DNA from: Tachypleus tridentatus
Taxonomy: Eukaryota; Arthropoda; Merostomata; Xiphosura; Limulidae
Direction of reading: 5' to 3'
DNA: 64,000 bases
NCBI RefSeq assembly: GCF_004210375.1
Contig: NW_027467782.1
Span: 38,429,771-38,493,770, forward strand
Translations under genes and position numbers: made by a program
Notes under the pieces: generated by a model
The model's database searches: none
What the model saw: only the letters and a program-made list of their open reading frames with translations
Told to the model about the DNA's origin: nothing
Part shown: positions 37,859 to 48,535 of the stretch, piece by piece
Position numbering within the stretch: position 1 is the first letter of the stretch
Layout of the letters: every line of letters starts with the position of its first letter

Positions 37859-39043
37859 GAAAAGAAACCAAATCAAATAGACTAAATACTGACAAAAATT
37901 TAAAATTATAAAAATACTTTAAAATAGTTTCTCAGTAAATATGTAACAGTTCATGTATATTATATATTGTTGTTCTTAGTTGTTTTTATCTCACCATAAA
38001 ACTTGTGTTTTGATAAGAATATGTACTATTGATGATTATAATCTGTTATCAAGCAGAAAAACTGTTAACTTGACATTCAATGAAAAGTATGTAATCCAAT
38101 GATGTAATTAGGTTTCATAGTTACTTACATAACCTATGTATTTCTTCAATACATTGCACCTTTGCTGCTTGGCTACAACTAGTTAAACGCTACCTGTCAT
38201 ATCATCTTTGCGGTCAACATCTTGGAGAGTCGCTTTCACTTATAATTTGTTTTGGGACCTTAATTCTTGTATTTTTGATTCAAACAGACAAATTTGGTAA
38301 CATATGTTTTATGTGACCCTGTAATAACCATAATTCGTTATCTATTCCACCATATAAATATTCAAGTACGTTTAATAATCATTTGACAAACCTCAACTAC
38401 TGTTTTTCTCTATACACAATTGCAACCATTTTTCATTATAAGTAACTTTAACGTGGGTATTATAGTAACTTGTGAATGAGAGTAGAGAAGAATATGTTAA
38501 TTCCATTACATCTGCAATATCCACTATTATCGAGCACCTCTATATAATAGCAGGACTCCACAGTTTGACTCATACACGACAGATCTAGTAGTTATTGAAA
38601 TACTGTTCATACTGTTATACTGTCTGAACAATAATTGTTTTAGTGTGGATCGTGATATTTACCAATTTTATCTCAGTTGTTAACCATTAACATTAAGGTA
38701 CTGATTTATCAATATAACACAATTCATTTAAATAAATATTGATCTTCTCTCATACAAGTCACTTTTGTGTAAATATACTATGACAAATTAATTATTTGTA
38801 AGTATTGCTTCTATTCCAGTGACTTTGCCCCGCAGAAGAAATCATTGAAGGAGAGGATTGAGGACGGGTTTAAAAGAGTTTTTTGTTGTAAGCATCAAAC
38901 CAAGCAGGAAAGAGTCTGGTGTCACGACTCGTAAGTTCTAGGTTTTTATGAATTAACTAGGATACCGTATTTTCATACTACATATACTCAACGTAATGTA
39001 TAGCTTTACGAAAAAAGTCTGACTGAACTTACCGCTTCTTACG

Positions 39044-39685
39044 GCCCTTTTAGAAACATACATTTCTTACTACACATATTCATGTAATCGTTTTTCACAG
39101 TGTACAGTTTAGCCGAAGGATAAACACTAAAGCTTTTGCGATAAGTGGCTTTGTGGACAACGTTGTGTGCCTTTTGTGTATTTTTTTCTGATCCGAGTGA
39201 AAGCTATACTGACTATTTAACTCTATTTTACCTGAGACTAAATATCTAGAGGGTGAATAACTTGAACATCAATTGACATTTAGTAGGCGTTTTCTTTTTG
39301 TTTTTGTATGAAACTCTCGTACATTTCATCACGAATATTCTCTGGTTGAAAACTGAGAGTTCTTAATTTCTCAACTCTCCTGGAAAGTCTCTCAGTAGCT
39401 TGATACCGATATTTTCAATTGATGGGTATTTTATGCTCACAAGGGCTAAATGGCAAGTCAGAATCACTTAACATTCCTAATTCTAAACAACTGACCAACT
39501 TATCATTACCATAAGAAACTTTAGCCGTCTGTAAGACCTGAAGAATGGGACTGACTGCCATTACTATAACCCGAGCACAACCAAACTTACGGGCTGTATT
39601 CAGCTGCATTGTGGCTCGAATATTAGACACTGAGAAACGCAACACTGCATACTGAATATCAGTTATTGCTGGCCCGTCCAAGTAG
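39044..39685 (-). pseudogene. Decayed coding-like block, unit 2
   Basis: Same block as at 34846-35478. Here the first part stays open for 88 codons (39415-39681), because the stop after SPIL seen in other units is replaced and the next segment is joined (QTAKVSYGND). It is the longest readable version. Function unknown. Confidence 0.35.
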
Positions 39686-40035
39686 AATATAATAAGTATA
39701 AATTTATGTTATCTTTTAATCTCTGAAAGGATCTGTTTGAAGGAAGAGTGATGTGAAAAATGTAACAGATTTTAACATGTCCCTAGGGTAATCGACGATT
39801 TCTAATTTAAAATACGTTTATATTAAACACTAACTTGTATTGACTTTGTACATCATAGAGCTTCGTTGGACTTCTTTGAACAACCATGTCGTAGTTTCTT
39901 TTTTGTTTATTTCTTACTATCATCCGCGTGGCATGACAGTAATTGGATGTCTCACCTTTTTAATTTATGCTTGTATAAAAAGGAAACAACAATCTGTGCT
40001 TTAACAACATTTTTTCTCTCCAAAACACACTCTAG

Positions 40036-40205
40036 TAGCAATGATAATGAAGAAATCGAGGTGGATAGCTCACCAGTTGTGAATTACCCGACTGGTAGTG
40101 TCATTAAATTTGAAGTGGATGAAAAACGTGTTATAGAGATAATAAAGTCTAAAAATAAACCTCACGGATTTTGTATTGCTAAGAAGAAGTTAAAGAACAG
40201 TAATG
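40036..40205 (+). CDS. PDZ N-terminal half-exon, array copy 2
   Basis: 170 nt with the same acceptor, the same phases and an intact GTAAGC donor at 40206. The loop reads KNKPHGFCIA instead of KNKPFGFCIA, and it has EIEVDSS and KFEVDEKR. No second PDZ half-exon follows within this unit, so it could only splice over copy 3 to 45871. The matching left-arm copy (7464-7627) is much more diverged. Confidence 0.55.
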
Positions 40206-40611
40206 GTAAGCAGTCTCTTGTTTGTATCAGAATAGCGTTTCTTTTATTATTATTATTACAGTAAAAGATGACTTGGAGAGATCACCCATTTTAATCACTT
40301 ACACCACTTTATGATAGTGTGTTGTCTCTCTATAACTTAGATACTAGACACTAAAATGTTGTCATTTAAGAAACGCTTAACATTGCAATTTGTACTGCCG
40401 TGACGTTAGTGAATCGTGCACATGCCACGAATTATGAGAAAGATAATACAATCTGTAGGATACAACACAGCATGAAGTAAGAACTTGAAAAGCAAGAAAT
40501 TAAAATATTTGTGACGATTCATTTTGATTTTATCTGTTCTTGGTACAAAACACGTCAGAAGTCCCTTCACCAAACATCAAGATGATTAATATATGTCATG
40601 AGTGCAAATCT

Positions 40612-40892
40612 AGTTTGTTTGTTTGCTGCTGAATTTCGCAAAAAGCTACACGAGGGCTATCTGTGCTACCCGTCCCTAATTTAGCAGTGTAAGACGAGAG
40701 GGAAAACAGTTAGTCATCACCACCCACCGCCAACTCTTGGGCTACTCTTTTACCAACGAATAGTGGGATTGACCGTCACATTATAACGCCCCCACGGCTG
40801 AAAGGGCGAGCACGTTTAGCGCGACGGGGATGCGAACCCGCGACCCTCAGATTCCGAGTCGCACGCCTTAACACGCTTGATTATGCCGGGCC
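40612..40892 (-). mobile_element. tRNA-derived SINE
   Basis: Full SINE on the minus strand. Mirrored partner at 6780-7059. Confidence 0.9.
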
Positions 40893-41220
40893 GAGTGCAA
40901 ATCAAAGAAAGATGACAGGATTATGTGTTCAATTTATTATTTTTAAATTAATTAATTATAGGGGAAACAAAATTATCATGGCATAATCCGGCAGAAAATA
41001 ACGTGACGGTTAATTTAAAATTACGATAACAACAGTTTTGAACTGATGATGATGATGTCGTATTAAAGGTCCATATGATTTAGTTATTAAAGTCAGGATT
41101 TACCTGGTGAAGAAGTTGTTGTTATTGTATTTTGAATTTAATTATTTAGTCAAGCAGGTTTTGCATTGTAACTGAAACAATTTTATCTTAACGTTTAAAA
41201 TTTCACTTCAATAGTTTTGA

Positions 41221-41488
41221 GCCCGACTTGGACAGGTGGTTAATACATTGAAATCGTAATCCCAAAGTTTCGAGCTCGAATCCCTGTCGCACCAAACATG
41301 TTTGCCCTTTCAGCTGTGGGGACGCTATAATGTGAGGTTCAATCCCTTTATTCGTTGATAAAGAGTAGCCCAAAAGTTGGCGGTGGGTGGTGATGACTAG
41401 CTGCCTTCCCTCTAGTCTTACACTGCTAAATTAGGGACGGCTATCAAAGACAGTTTTGTGTATCTTTGCACGAACGTAAAAAAAAAAG
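41221..41488 (+). mobile_element. tRNA-derived SINE
   Basis: Full SINE marking the start of unit 3. Confidence 0.9.
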
Positions 41489-41769
41489 GACAATACGATG
41501 TAGTTATTAAAGTCATAGTTTACCTCGTGTAAAAGCTGCTGTTATTGTGTTTTGAATTTAATTATTTAATCTAGCATATTCCTTACTAGATATCAAAGCA
41601 AAACTAGTTTAGATGTTATTTAATTTTGTAGAAATCAGTATTTTTTATCTTGACTTAGGTGAATCTTGGACAATTAATGATACAATCTGGAATGAAGAAG
41701 AAGAATCAGTTCCTACCGGGATTTTCATACCCAATAGGTATGTATTCTCAAATAAATCCTGACTTTTAT

Positions 41770-42020
41770 CTAAGTGGTTGCCAGGACGCTCTGCTCACAA
41801 TACCCGGAAAGCTGTTTTGAGCTCCTGTCACACCAAACACATTCAACCTATTTAGTCGAAAGGGAAAATTAAAATATGACGGTCAATTTCATTATTCGTT
41901 GATCTAAGAGTAACCCAATAGTTGACAGTGTAAGGTGTTGACTTGGTGTCTTTCCTTTAGACTACAATTGCTGAAAATATGGTTGGTGTATACAGCCTAC
42001 GTGTTGTTTCGCGCAAAATT
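41770..42020 (+). mobile_element. tRNA-derived SINE, old and diverged
   Basis: Unit 3 copy of the decayed SINE. Confidence 0.7.
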
Positions 42021-43206
42021 TAAAAGAAACCAAATCAAATAGAATAAGTGACGAAAAAAATTAAAATTATAAAAATATTTTAAAATAGTTTCTTAGCAAA
42101 TATGTAACAGTTCATGTATATTATATATTGTTGTTCTTAGTTGTTTTTATCTCACCATAAAACTTGTGTTTTGATAAGAATATGTACTATTGATGATTAT
42201 AATCTGTTATCAAGCAGAAAAACTGTTAACTTAAAAATTCAATGAAAAGTATGTAATCCAATGATTTAATTAGGTTTCATAGTTACTTACATAACCTATG
42301 TATTTCTTCAATACATTGCACCTTTGCTGCTTGGCTAAAACTAGTTAAACGCTACCTGTCATAACATCTTTGCCGTCAACATCTTGTAGAGTCGTTTTCA
42401 CTTATAATTTGTTTTGGGACCTTAATTCTTGTATTTTTGATTCAAACAGACAAATTTGGTAACATATGTTTTATGTGACCCTGAAATAACCATAATTCGT
42501 TATCTATTCCACCATATAAATATTCAAGTACGTTTAATAATCATTTGACAAACCTCAACTATTGTTTTTCTCTATACACAATTGCAACCATTTTTCATTA
42601 TAAGTAACTTTAACGTGGGTATTATAGTAACTTGTGAATGAGAGTAGAGAAGAATATGTTAATTCCATTACATCTGCAATATCCACTATTATCGAGCACC
42701 TCTATATAATAGCAGGAATCCACAGTTTGACTCATACACGACAGATCTAGTAGTTATTGAAATACTGTTCATACTGTTATATTGTCTGAACAATAATTGT
42801 TTTAGTGTGTATCGTGATATTTACCAATTTTATCTCAGTTGTTAACCATTAACATTAAGGTACTGATTTATCAATATAACACAATTCATTTAAATAAATA
42901 TTGATCTTCTCTCATACAAGTCACTTTTGTGTAAATACAGTATGACAAATTAATTATTTGTAACTATTGCTTCTATTCCAGTGACTTTGCCCCGCAGAAG
43001 AAATCATTGAAGGAGAGGATTGAGGACGGGTTTAAAAGAGTTTTTTGTTGTAAGCATCAAACCAAGCAGGAAAGAGTCTGGTGTCACGACTCGTAAGTTC
43101 TAGGTTTTTATGAATTAACTAGGATACCGTATTTTCATACTACATATACTCAACGTAATGTATAGCTTTACGAAAAAAGTCTGACTGAACTTACCGCTTC
43201 TTACGG

Positions 43207-43848
43207 CCCATTTAGAAACATACATTTCTTACTACACATATCCATGTAATCGTTTTTCACAGTGTACAGTTTAGCCGAAGGATAAACACTAAAGCTATTG
43301 TGATAAGTGGCTTTGTGGACAACGTTGTGTGCCTTTTGCCTATTTTTACTCATACGAGTGAAAGCTATACTGACTATTTAACTCTATTTTACCTGAGACT
43401 AAATATCTAGAGGGTGAATAACTTGAACATCCAATTGACATTTAGTAGGCGTTTTCTTTTTGTTTTTGTATGAAACTCTCGTACATTTCATCACGAATAT
43501 TCTCTGGTTGAAAACTGAGAGTTCTTAATTTCTCAACTCTCCTGGAAAGTCTCTCAGTAGCTTGATACCGATATTTTCAATTGATGGGTATTTTATGCTC
43601 ACAAGGGCTAAATGGCAAGTCAGAATCACTTAACATTCCTAATTCTAAACAACTGACCAACTTATCATTACCATAAGAAACTTTAGCCATCTGTTAGACC
43701 CGAAGAATGGGAATGACTGCCATTACTATAACCCGAGCACAACCGAACTTACGGGCTGTATTCAGCTGCATTGTGGCTCGAATATTAGACACTGAGAAAC
43801 GCAACACTGCATACTGAATATCAGTTATTGCTGGCCCGTCCAAGTAGA
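43207..43848 (-). pseudogene. Decayed coding-like block, unit 3
   Basis: Third right-arm copy of the block, with stops after the SPIL-equivalent position and in the KYQYQATER region. Family not recognised. Confidence 0.3.
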
Positions 43849-44197
43849 ATATAATAAGTATAAATTTATGTTATCTTTTAATCTCTGAAAGGATCTGTTT
43901 GAAGGAAGAGTGATGTGAAAAATGTAACAGATTTTAACATGTCCTTAGGGTAATCGACGATTTCTAATTTAAAATACGTTTATATTAAACTTTAACTTGT
44001 ATTGACTTTGTATATCATAGAGCTTCGTTGGACTTCTTTGAACAACCATGTCGTAGTTTCTTTTTTGTTTATTTCTTACTATCATCCGCGTGGCATGACA
44101 GTAATTGGATGTCTCACCTTTTTAATTTATGCATGTATAAAAGGGATACAACAATCTGTGCTTTAACAACATTTTTTCTCTCCAAAACACACTCTAG

Positions 44198-44367
44198 TAA
44201 CAATGATAATGAAGAAATCGAGTTGGATAGCTCACCAGTTGTGAATTACCCGACTGGTCGTGTCATTAAGTTTGAAGAGGATGAAAAACGTGTTATAGAG
44301 ATAGTGAAGCCTAAAAATAAACCTTTCGGATTTTGTATTGCTAAGAAGAAGTTAAAGAACAGTAATG
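44198..44367 (+). CDS. PDZ N-terminal half-exon, array copy 3
   Basis: A 170-nt exon between a pyrimidine-rich acceptor (ACACTCTAG) and a consensus donor (G|GTAAGC at 44368). It encodes an acidic leader (NDNEEIELDSS), then KRVIEIVKPKNKPFGFCIA, which is the first PDZ strand and the carboxylate-binding loop (PFGF, equivalent to GLGF), ending KNSN. It starts in phase 2 and ends in phase 1, fitting the exon at 45871. It is the copy nearest to that exon and the one closest to the PDZ consensus. The frame is also open upstream to a TTG at 44028, but no good ATG supports an extension. Upstream exons of the gene were not found in the window. Confidence 0.7.
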
Positions 44368-44771
44368 GTAAGCAGTCTCTTGTTTGTATCAGAATAGCGT
44401 TTCTTTTATTATTATTATTACAGTAAAAGATGACCTAGAGAGATCACCCATTTTAATCATTTACACCACTTTATGGTAGTGTGTTGTCTGTCTATAACTT
44501 AGTTACTAGACACTGAAATGTTGTCATTTAAGAAACGCTTAACATTGCAATTTTTACTGCCGTGACGTTAGTGAATCGTGCACATGCCACGAATTATGAG
44601 AATAATAATACAATCTGTAGGATACAACACATCATGTTGTCATAGTTTATATTTCGTTAAGGATAAGGCTGCTCTGAGTTGACCTAAGGTTTGGTTTTGG
44701 AGTCTGTTGCTGTCCTGTGTGCTCTGCTATACGATTGCTTTCGCTTCATTGGAAAACACTTCAATAGTTTT

Positions 44772-45045
44772 GAGCCCGACTTGGCCCGATGGTTAACACA
44801 TTGAAATCGTAATCCGAGGGTTGCGAGTTCGAATCCCTGTCACACGAAACATACTCGTCCTTTCAGCCGTGGGTCTGTTATAACTGACGGTCAATCCCAC
44901 TATTCGCTGGTAAAGAGTAGCTCAAGAGTTGGCTATGGGCGGTGATGACTAGCTGCCTTCCTTGTTGTATTACATTTTAAATTAGGAACGCCTGGCATAG
45001 ATAGCTCTCGTGAAGCTTTGTGCGAATTTCAAACACAAACAAACT
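44772..45045 (+). mobile_element. tRNA-derived SINE
   Basis: Full SINE with B box GAGTTCGAATCCC. It lies in the interval between the last PDZ half-exon and the terminal PDZ exon. Confidence 0.9.
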
Positions 45046-45870
45046 TTATTGGTTTTACACTTTGCGCTTAATATGGTTTTAAAATAAAGTTTTAAAACAG
45101 TTAGGGTGAGCATAGGGCAGATAGACCTTTGTTAAGATTAAACGCGCACACACACAGATTCACTCGAATTGTCGTAACAGATTGATTATTGTATGGCTTA
45201 GGATATTCTTCACTCAAAGCCACCTATGGAATAACTGCACATAGCAGTTCCAGGTTTTAAACTTATTAATAAGATAGAAGTTAATTACTCAATAAAACCG
45301 TTGTCCTTTTCAGCCTACTCCAGAGCAACATCCTGCCCATTTAACAGTTTCAATAGGTAAAACAATTGTTCGATATGACCTAATATGTTGTCTTTCCTCC
45401 TGAAGTTAACAGCCAAGAACAAGTCCATAATTTGAGGGATAAGTAATGTAATAAATATACGAATTGAGCACAGTCAATGAGGACCAATTTGCTCAGAGCA
45501 CGTTGTATTACCAACAGTTTTATAACAGAGTCTAGAAAAATTGCGTTATCATGCCTACATAGTTGTGAGTCGCTATTCCATGTGTCTTTCATTGATTTGT
45601 TGTTACTTTAAGGAATGTTTTGTTGTGAAAAGAGAAGAGGAAGGATTTTAACTGGTTAACGCGATCTAAATATTCAAACATTTTCTTTTCTTATTCGGAC
45701 AATATGTTTTCAAGCTATTTTGTATTCGTGTCTTACCTCATTAACATTGTTAAACAAAGCAAGTTAGCAATTCATAGACGAATTTTAGTAAAGAAGATTA
45801 ACGCACTAAATAGCAAAAATTACTACAAAGTGTACATATATGTATATATTTATTGTTTTAATAGTTTCAG

Positions 45871-46049
45871 GAGTCTTCGTTACTCGTATAAAAAATTTCG
45901 AAACATTTATTTCACTCACTGGAATTCTTGATCCCGGTGACGAAATTCTAGAAATAGATAGCGTTAGTGTCAGCCGAAAAAACATCAAAGAAATCAGAAA
46001 TATGATAATAAATACCGACAAAATACGCTTCACAACCCGGTCATTTTGA
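45871..46049 (+). CDS. Terminal exon, C-terminal half of a PDZ domain
   Basis: A 179-nt exon preceded by the acceptor TTTAATAGTTTCAG and ended by TGA. It enters in phase 1. Joined to the G left by the half-exon at 44198-44367 it reads GVFVTRI, then GILDPGDEILEIDSVSVS and a final KIRFTTRSF. This matches the second half of PDZ domains: the G-L-x-x-GDEILE-x-(N/D)-G/S-V-x-V core, the alpha-2 helix (KEIRNMI) and the last beta strand. PDZ domains bind protein C-termini in scaffold complexes. The protein ends right after the domain, so the PDZ is C-terminal. The spacing resembles Par-6-type PDZ domains, but I cannot assign the family. AATAAA follows at 46127. Confidence 0.75.
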
Positions 46050-46126
46050 ATTTGGAAGGATTTCTCATTGTAAATAGTAATTTGTGTATTTATATATGTT
46101 ATGTTTGTTGTTTAAAATTGTAAATT

Positions 46127-46132
46127 AATAAA
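46127..46132 (+). terminator. Poly(A) signal of the PDZ gene
   Basis: Canonical AATAAA 78 bp after the TGA at 46049, followed by an A run. The mirrored copy is at 1483-1488 on the minus strand. Confidence 0.6.
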
Positions 46133-46188
46133 TTAAAAAAGTTGAAATTGTATTGTTTATTTTATTAAATGTATTGCAAAATGTTGTA

Positions 46189-46380
46189 TTGGATTTTATT
46201 GTTCAAATGATGAAATAACACCAACAGAATTCAAGACAGATAATACAAAATTGTCTGCTGGATTTTATTGTTCAAATGATGAAATAACACCAACAGAATT
46301 CAAGACAGATAATACAAAATTGTCTGCTGGATTTTATTGTTCAAATGATGAAACAACAGAAACAGAATTCAAGACAGACT
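46189..46380 (+). repeat. 69-bp in-frame tandem repeat, 3 copies
   Basis: Almost three copies of a 69-bp unit, exactly 23 codons. It stays open on the plus strand and encodes a repeat starting SAGFYCSNDE and including TEFKTDNTKL. The last copy is diverged (ETTETEF). The left arm has only two copies (about 1305-1430). The block lies 3' of the PDZ stop and poly(A) signal. Whether it is translated is unknown. Confidence 0.8.
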
Positions 46381-46782
46381 TGCTACAGAGGAATCAATCC
46401 AGAAAGAGATATAATTTTATGAACAAAGCTTCACTGAATATAATCAATATATAATTAATACAATCAGTTTAAATCAGTAATTTACCAGTTAATTAACTTT
46501 CCTTACCATTCAATTAAATCATCCTAAAAAAGGATGATACTGTAGAATAATTGAAACGAACTCTTAAATATTAAATTAACTCAATAATGATTTTCGGTTA
46601 CATGATTACAATAAAATAATCTGGACATATTTCTTTTTAACAATTTATTAATTTTCTCACAACGTAGATTGTGCAGTATGACCTACACACAATGACACTC
46701 TATTCACATAGTATTTTCGAAAAACATTAGTCAATCTCGGTTGTGTCATCTTCTAAACCAAATTAGAATAATTTAAAAATAA

Positions 46783-46967
46783 TTAAAGCCAGTCGTTATC
46801 ATTCATACACTTTTCAAGCTTTTTTATCTGAACTCTTATGTACTGCTTTTTCAACGTCTGAAGATAACCCATTCCAAAGGCCAACCAAACTCTTAAATAA
46901 TTAAAACTGCCTAAGCTGAAGATGATTCCTACCAGTCCATAAGTTATACTTGTGTCCCCTAGTTCTG
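46783..46967 (-). CDS. Probable terminal exon of a small membrane protein
   Basis: The open frame runs from a good acceptor (AAATAG, + strand 46968-46973) to a TAA stop. It encodes about 61 residues. The first half is hydrophobic and glycine-rich (AELGDTSITYGLVGIIFSLG), resembling one membrane segment, and an aromatic stretch (NYLRVWLAFGMGYLQ) could be a second. The tail is basic and amphipathic and ends in CMNDNDWL. I do not recognise the family. It converges on the PDZ gene, with about 730 bp between the two stop codons. No upstream exon was identified; the matching sequence across the 47103 junction is non-coding. The homologous left-arm copy carries a nonsense codon and a frameshift. Confidence 0.4.
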
Positions 46968-47606
46968 CTATTTCCGTTGGCAAATATGGAAAAAAACAAA
47001 CGATTATGCAACAGCATCTCCACGTATGATAAAACAATATTTTCTTTTCTTTTTGTGTGCTTTAAAAAAGTCTGTACTCTTAATTTTTTAATTTACAGTC
47101 AATCTTTTTTCATATTTTCATTTCTTGTTTCAACAACTTTTTGATCTTATGAATCTCGTGTCAATTCAAATTTCTTAAATTTATGATGATTTTAATAAAT
47201 ATTATTTCTTAAACTGTTGCAAGTCAACCTGTTTATTGTTTCTTTGTAGCTACCATTTTCATTCTGTAAGGAATATGTTTATCTTGAATATTGAAGAAAT
47301 TACCTTTAAAAAAAGTTTATACATGTGATCAGTGTCGCTAAATAACTCAGTTGACCAATTCAGAACAGATTATTCTTGTTGCATCCTTTCAATTTTTATT
47401 TTAAATTATGACCCTAATATCGTTGTCATTTATCTCTATTTGCAACAGAACATTTCACCTGATAGAGCACTTAGCATACGCATCCATACGTTCTCCAATT
47501 TCCATAATAATTTCTGTATTTGAAGTTAACAATAAATTTAACATAGCATTGTTTGAAAAGATTCCTTGACTATTTCCTTATGAAGCTCAACAGTTTTAAA
47601 AAGCAT

Positions 47607-47735
47607 TTCTCCCTCATGGTTTGACTTTAATATTACCCAATACATATGTTCCATCATGGTTTGACTTTAATATTACCCAATATATATGTTCCATCATGGT
47701 TTGACTTTAATATTACCCAATACATATGTTCCCTC
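47607..47735. repeat. 40-bp tandem repeat, 3 copies
   Basis: Three units of a 40-bp sequence containing TTTGACTTTAATATTACCCA. The homologous places at 21384-21430 and 35-80 have only one unit. Confidence 0.85.
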
Positions 47736-48115
47736 ATGGTTTCATTAAGAGCTGAAATCTTAATCTGATTCTAAAGATTCTCACTAACTTCATCAGTGCA
47801 ATTGTGGTTTTTTAAGAAATTCCCACTAAAAGGCCTTTCTTTTATATCCACTAATAACAACCAAAATCAATTTTATCTTCACACTGATATCCTTAATTTG
47901 ACCATATATTACCATTAGGCATATCTTTTAAAAAACGCACTTTATTGTTGAATGAAAAGCGTCGTATGCAACAGACATGTCGAAATTGAAGTGGTTTGAA
48001 TATTATTGCTATACATTATTCTAATTGTTGAAAGTTTTCATGGGACTAGATATAGTATTATAAATATAATATGTTTAACATTTATTTCACACGATAGGTA
48101 CATTAATATAATCTC

Positions 48116-48535
48116 TCATTCCCAGCTTGATGTAAAAGTTTGAGTCTTCTTGCTGAACGTGATGTTGATATTTGTTGCGGTTGATACGTCTGCAGTCTTA
48201 ATGAGCGTGGGTTGAGCTTGGCAGGATGCTGTCTTCTTTGGTTTGAGTCGCTGCTGAAAGGTAACGTCTACGTAGGTCGGAGAATCATTGTCTTTCTTCT
48301 TAGCATTAATTAAAGTATTCCTGCTTGCATCAGAGATAATTGGCATACATGAAGATGAGAAGCTTACTGGAATAGAAGTACTCTGATTGACAGACTTGAC
48401 ATTTTGAAGATTAGTTGATCGATGTTGGGGGCGTTCGGCACTAAAATGAAAATACTGTAGGATACATCCGTGTTTAAGTATAAAATCAGCTACCTGTTTG
48501 TCTTCGGTCACAACTTTAACAAAGTTAGTTGGCAA
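48116..48535 (-). CDS. Uncharacterised ORF, copy B (139 codons)
   Basis: The same region as copy A, continuously open for 139 codons. The N-terminal part has a folded-protein composition (FVKVVTEDKQVADFILKHGC). The C-terminal part is serine, threonine and lysine rich and looks disordered. No domain is recognised. An upstream extension is blocked by a frame difference near 48535. It could be an exon of a host gene or a transposon-borne ORF. Confidence 0.3.
   Translation of the reverse strand: MPTNFVKVVTEDKQVADFILKHGCILQYFHFSAERPQHRSTNLQNVKSVNQSTSIPVSFSSSCMPIISDASRNTLINAKKKDNDSPTYVDVTFQQRLKPKKTASCQAQPTLIKTADVSTATNINITFSKKTQTFTSSWE

Larger units (their letters stand above)
37010..41220. repeat. 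4.2 kb tandem unit 2 (right arm)
   Basis: Second unit, in the same order as unit 1. It has two copies of the short motif ending GGTATGTATTCTCAA near 37530-37590, where unit 3 has one. Confidence 0.85.
41221..44771. repeat. Tandem unit 3, truncated (right arm)
   Basis: Third unit, about 3.55 kb. It lacks the minus-strand SINE and following segment found at 36400-37009 in unit 1. It leads directly to the single terminal PDZ exon. Confidence 0.85.
27212..47764. repeat. Right arm of large inverted repeat (contig 2)
   Basis: This is the mirrored counterpart of 1-20375. It is the better preserved copy: the membrane-protein exon, one ATR-linked hAT reading frame and the last PDZ half-exon copy are open here but carry stops or frameshifts in the left arm. 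Its outer end (47103-47764) is also a direct copy of 20876-21460, which links the inverted repeat to the 26.2 kb direct duplication. Confidence 0.95.

Noticed and set aside
45871-46049. Assigning the PDZ gene to Par-6
   Set aside because: Loop spacing and the GDEILE motif are similar, but no CRIB or PB1 domain is visible and key Par-6 residues differ, so only a generic PDZ call is justified.
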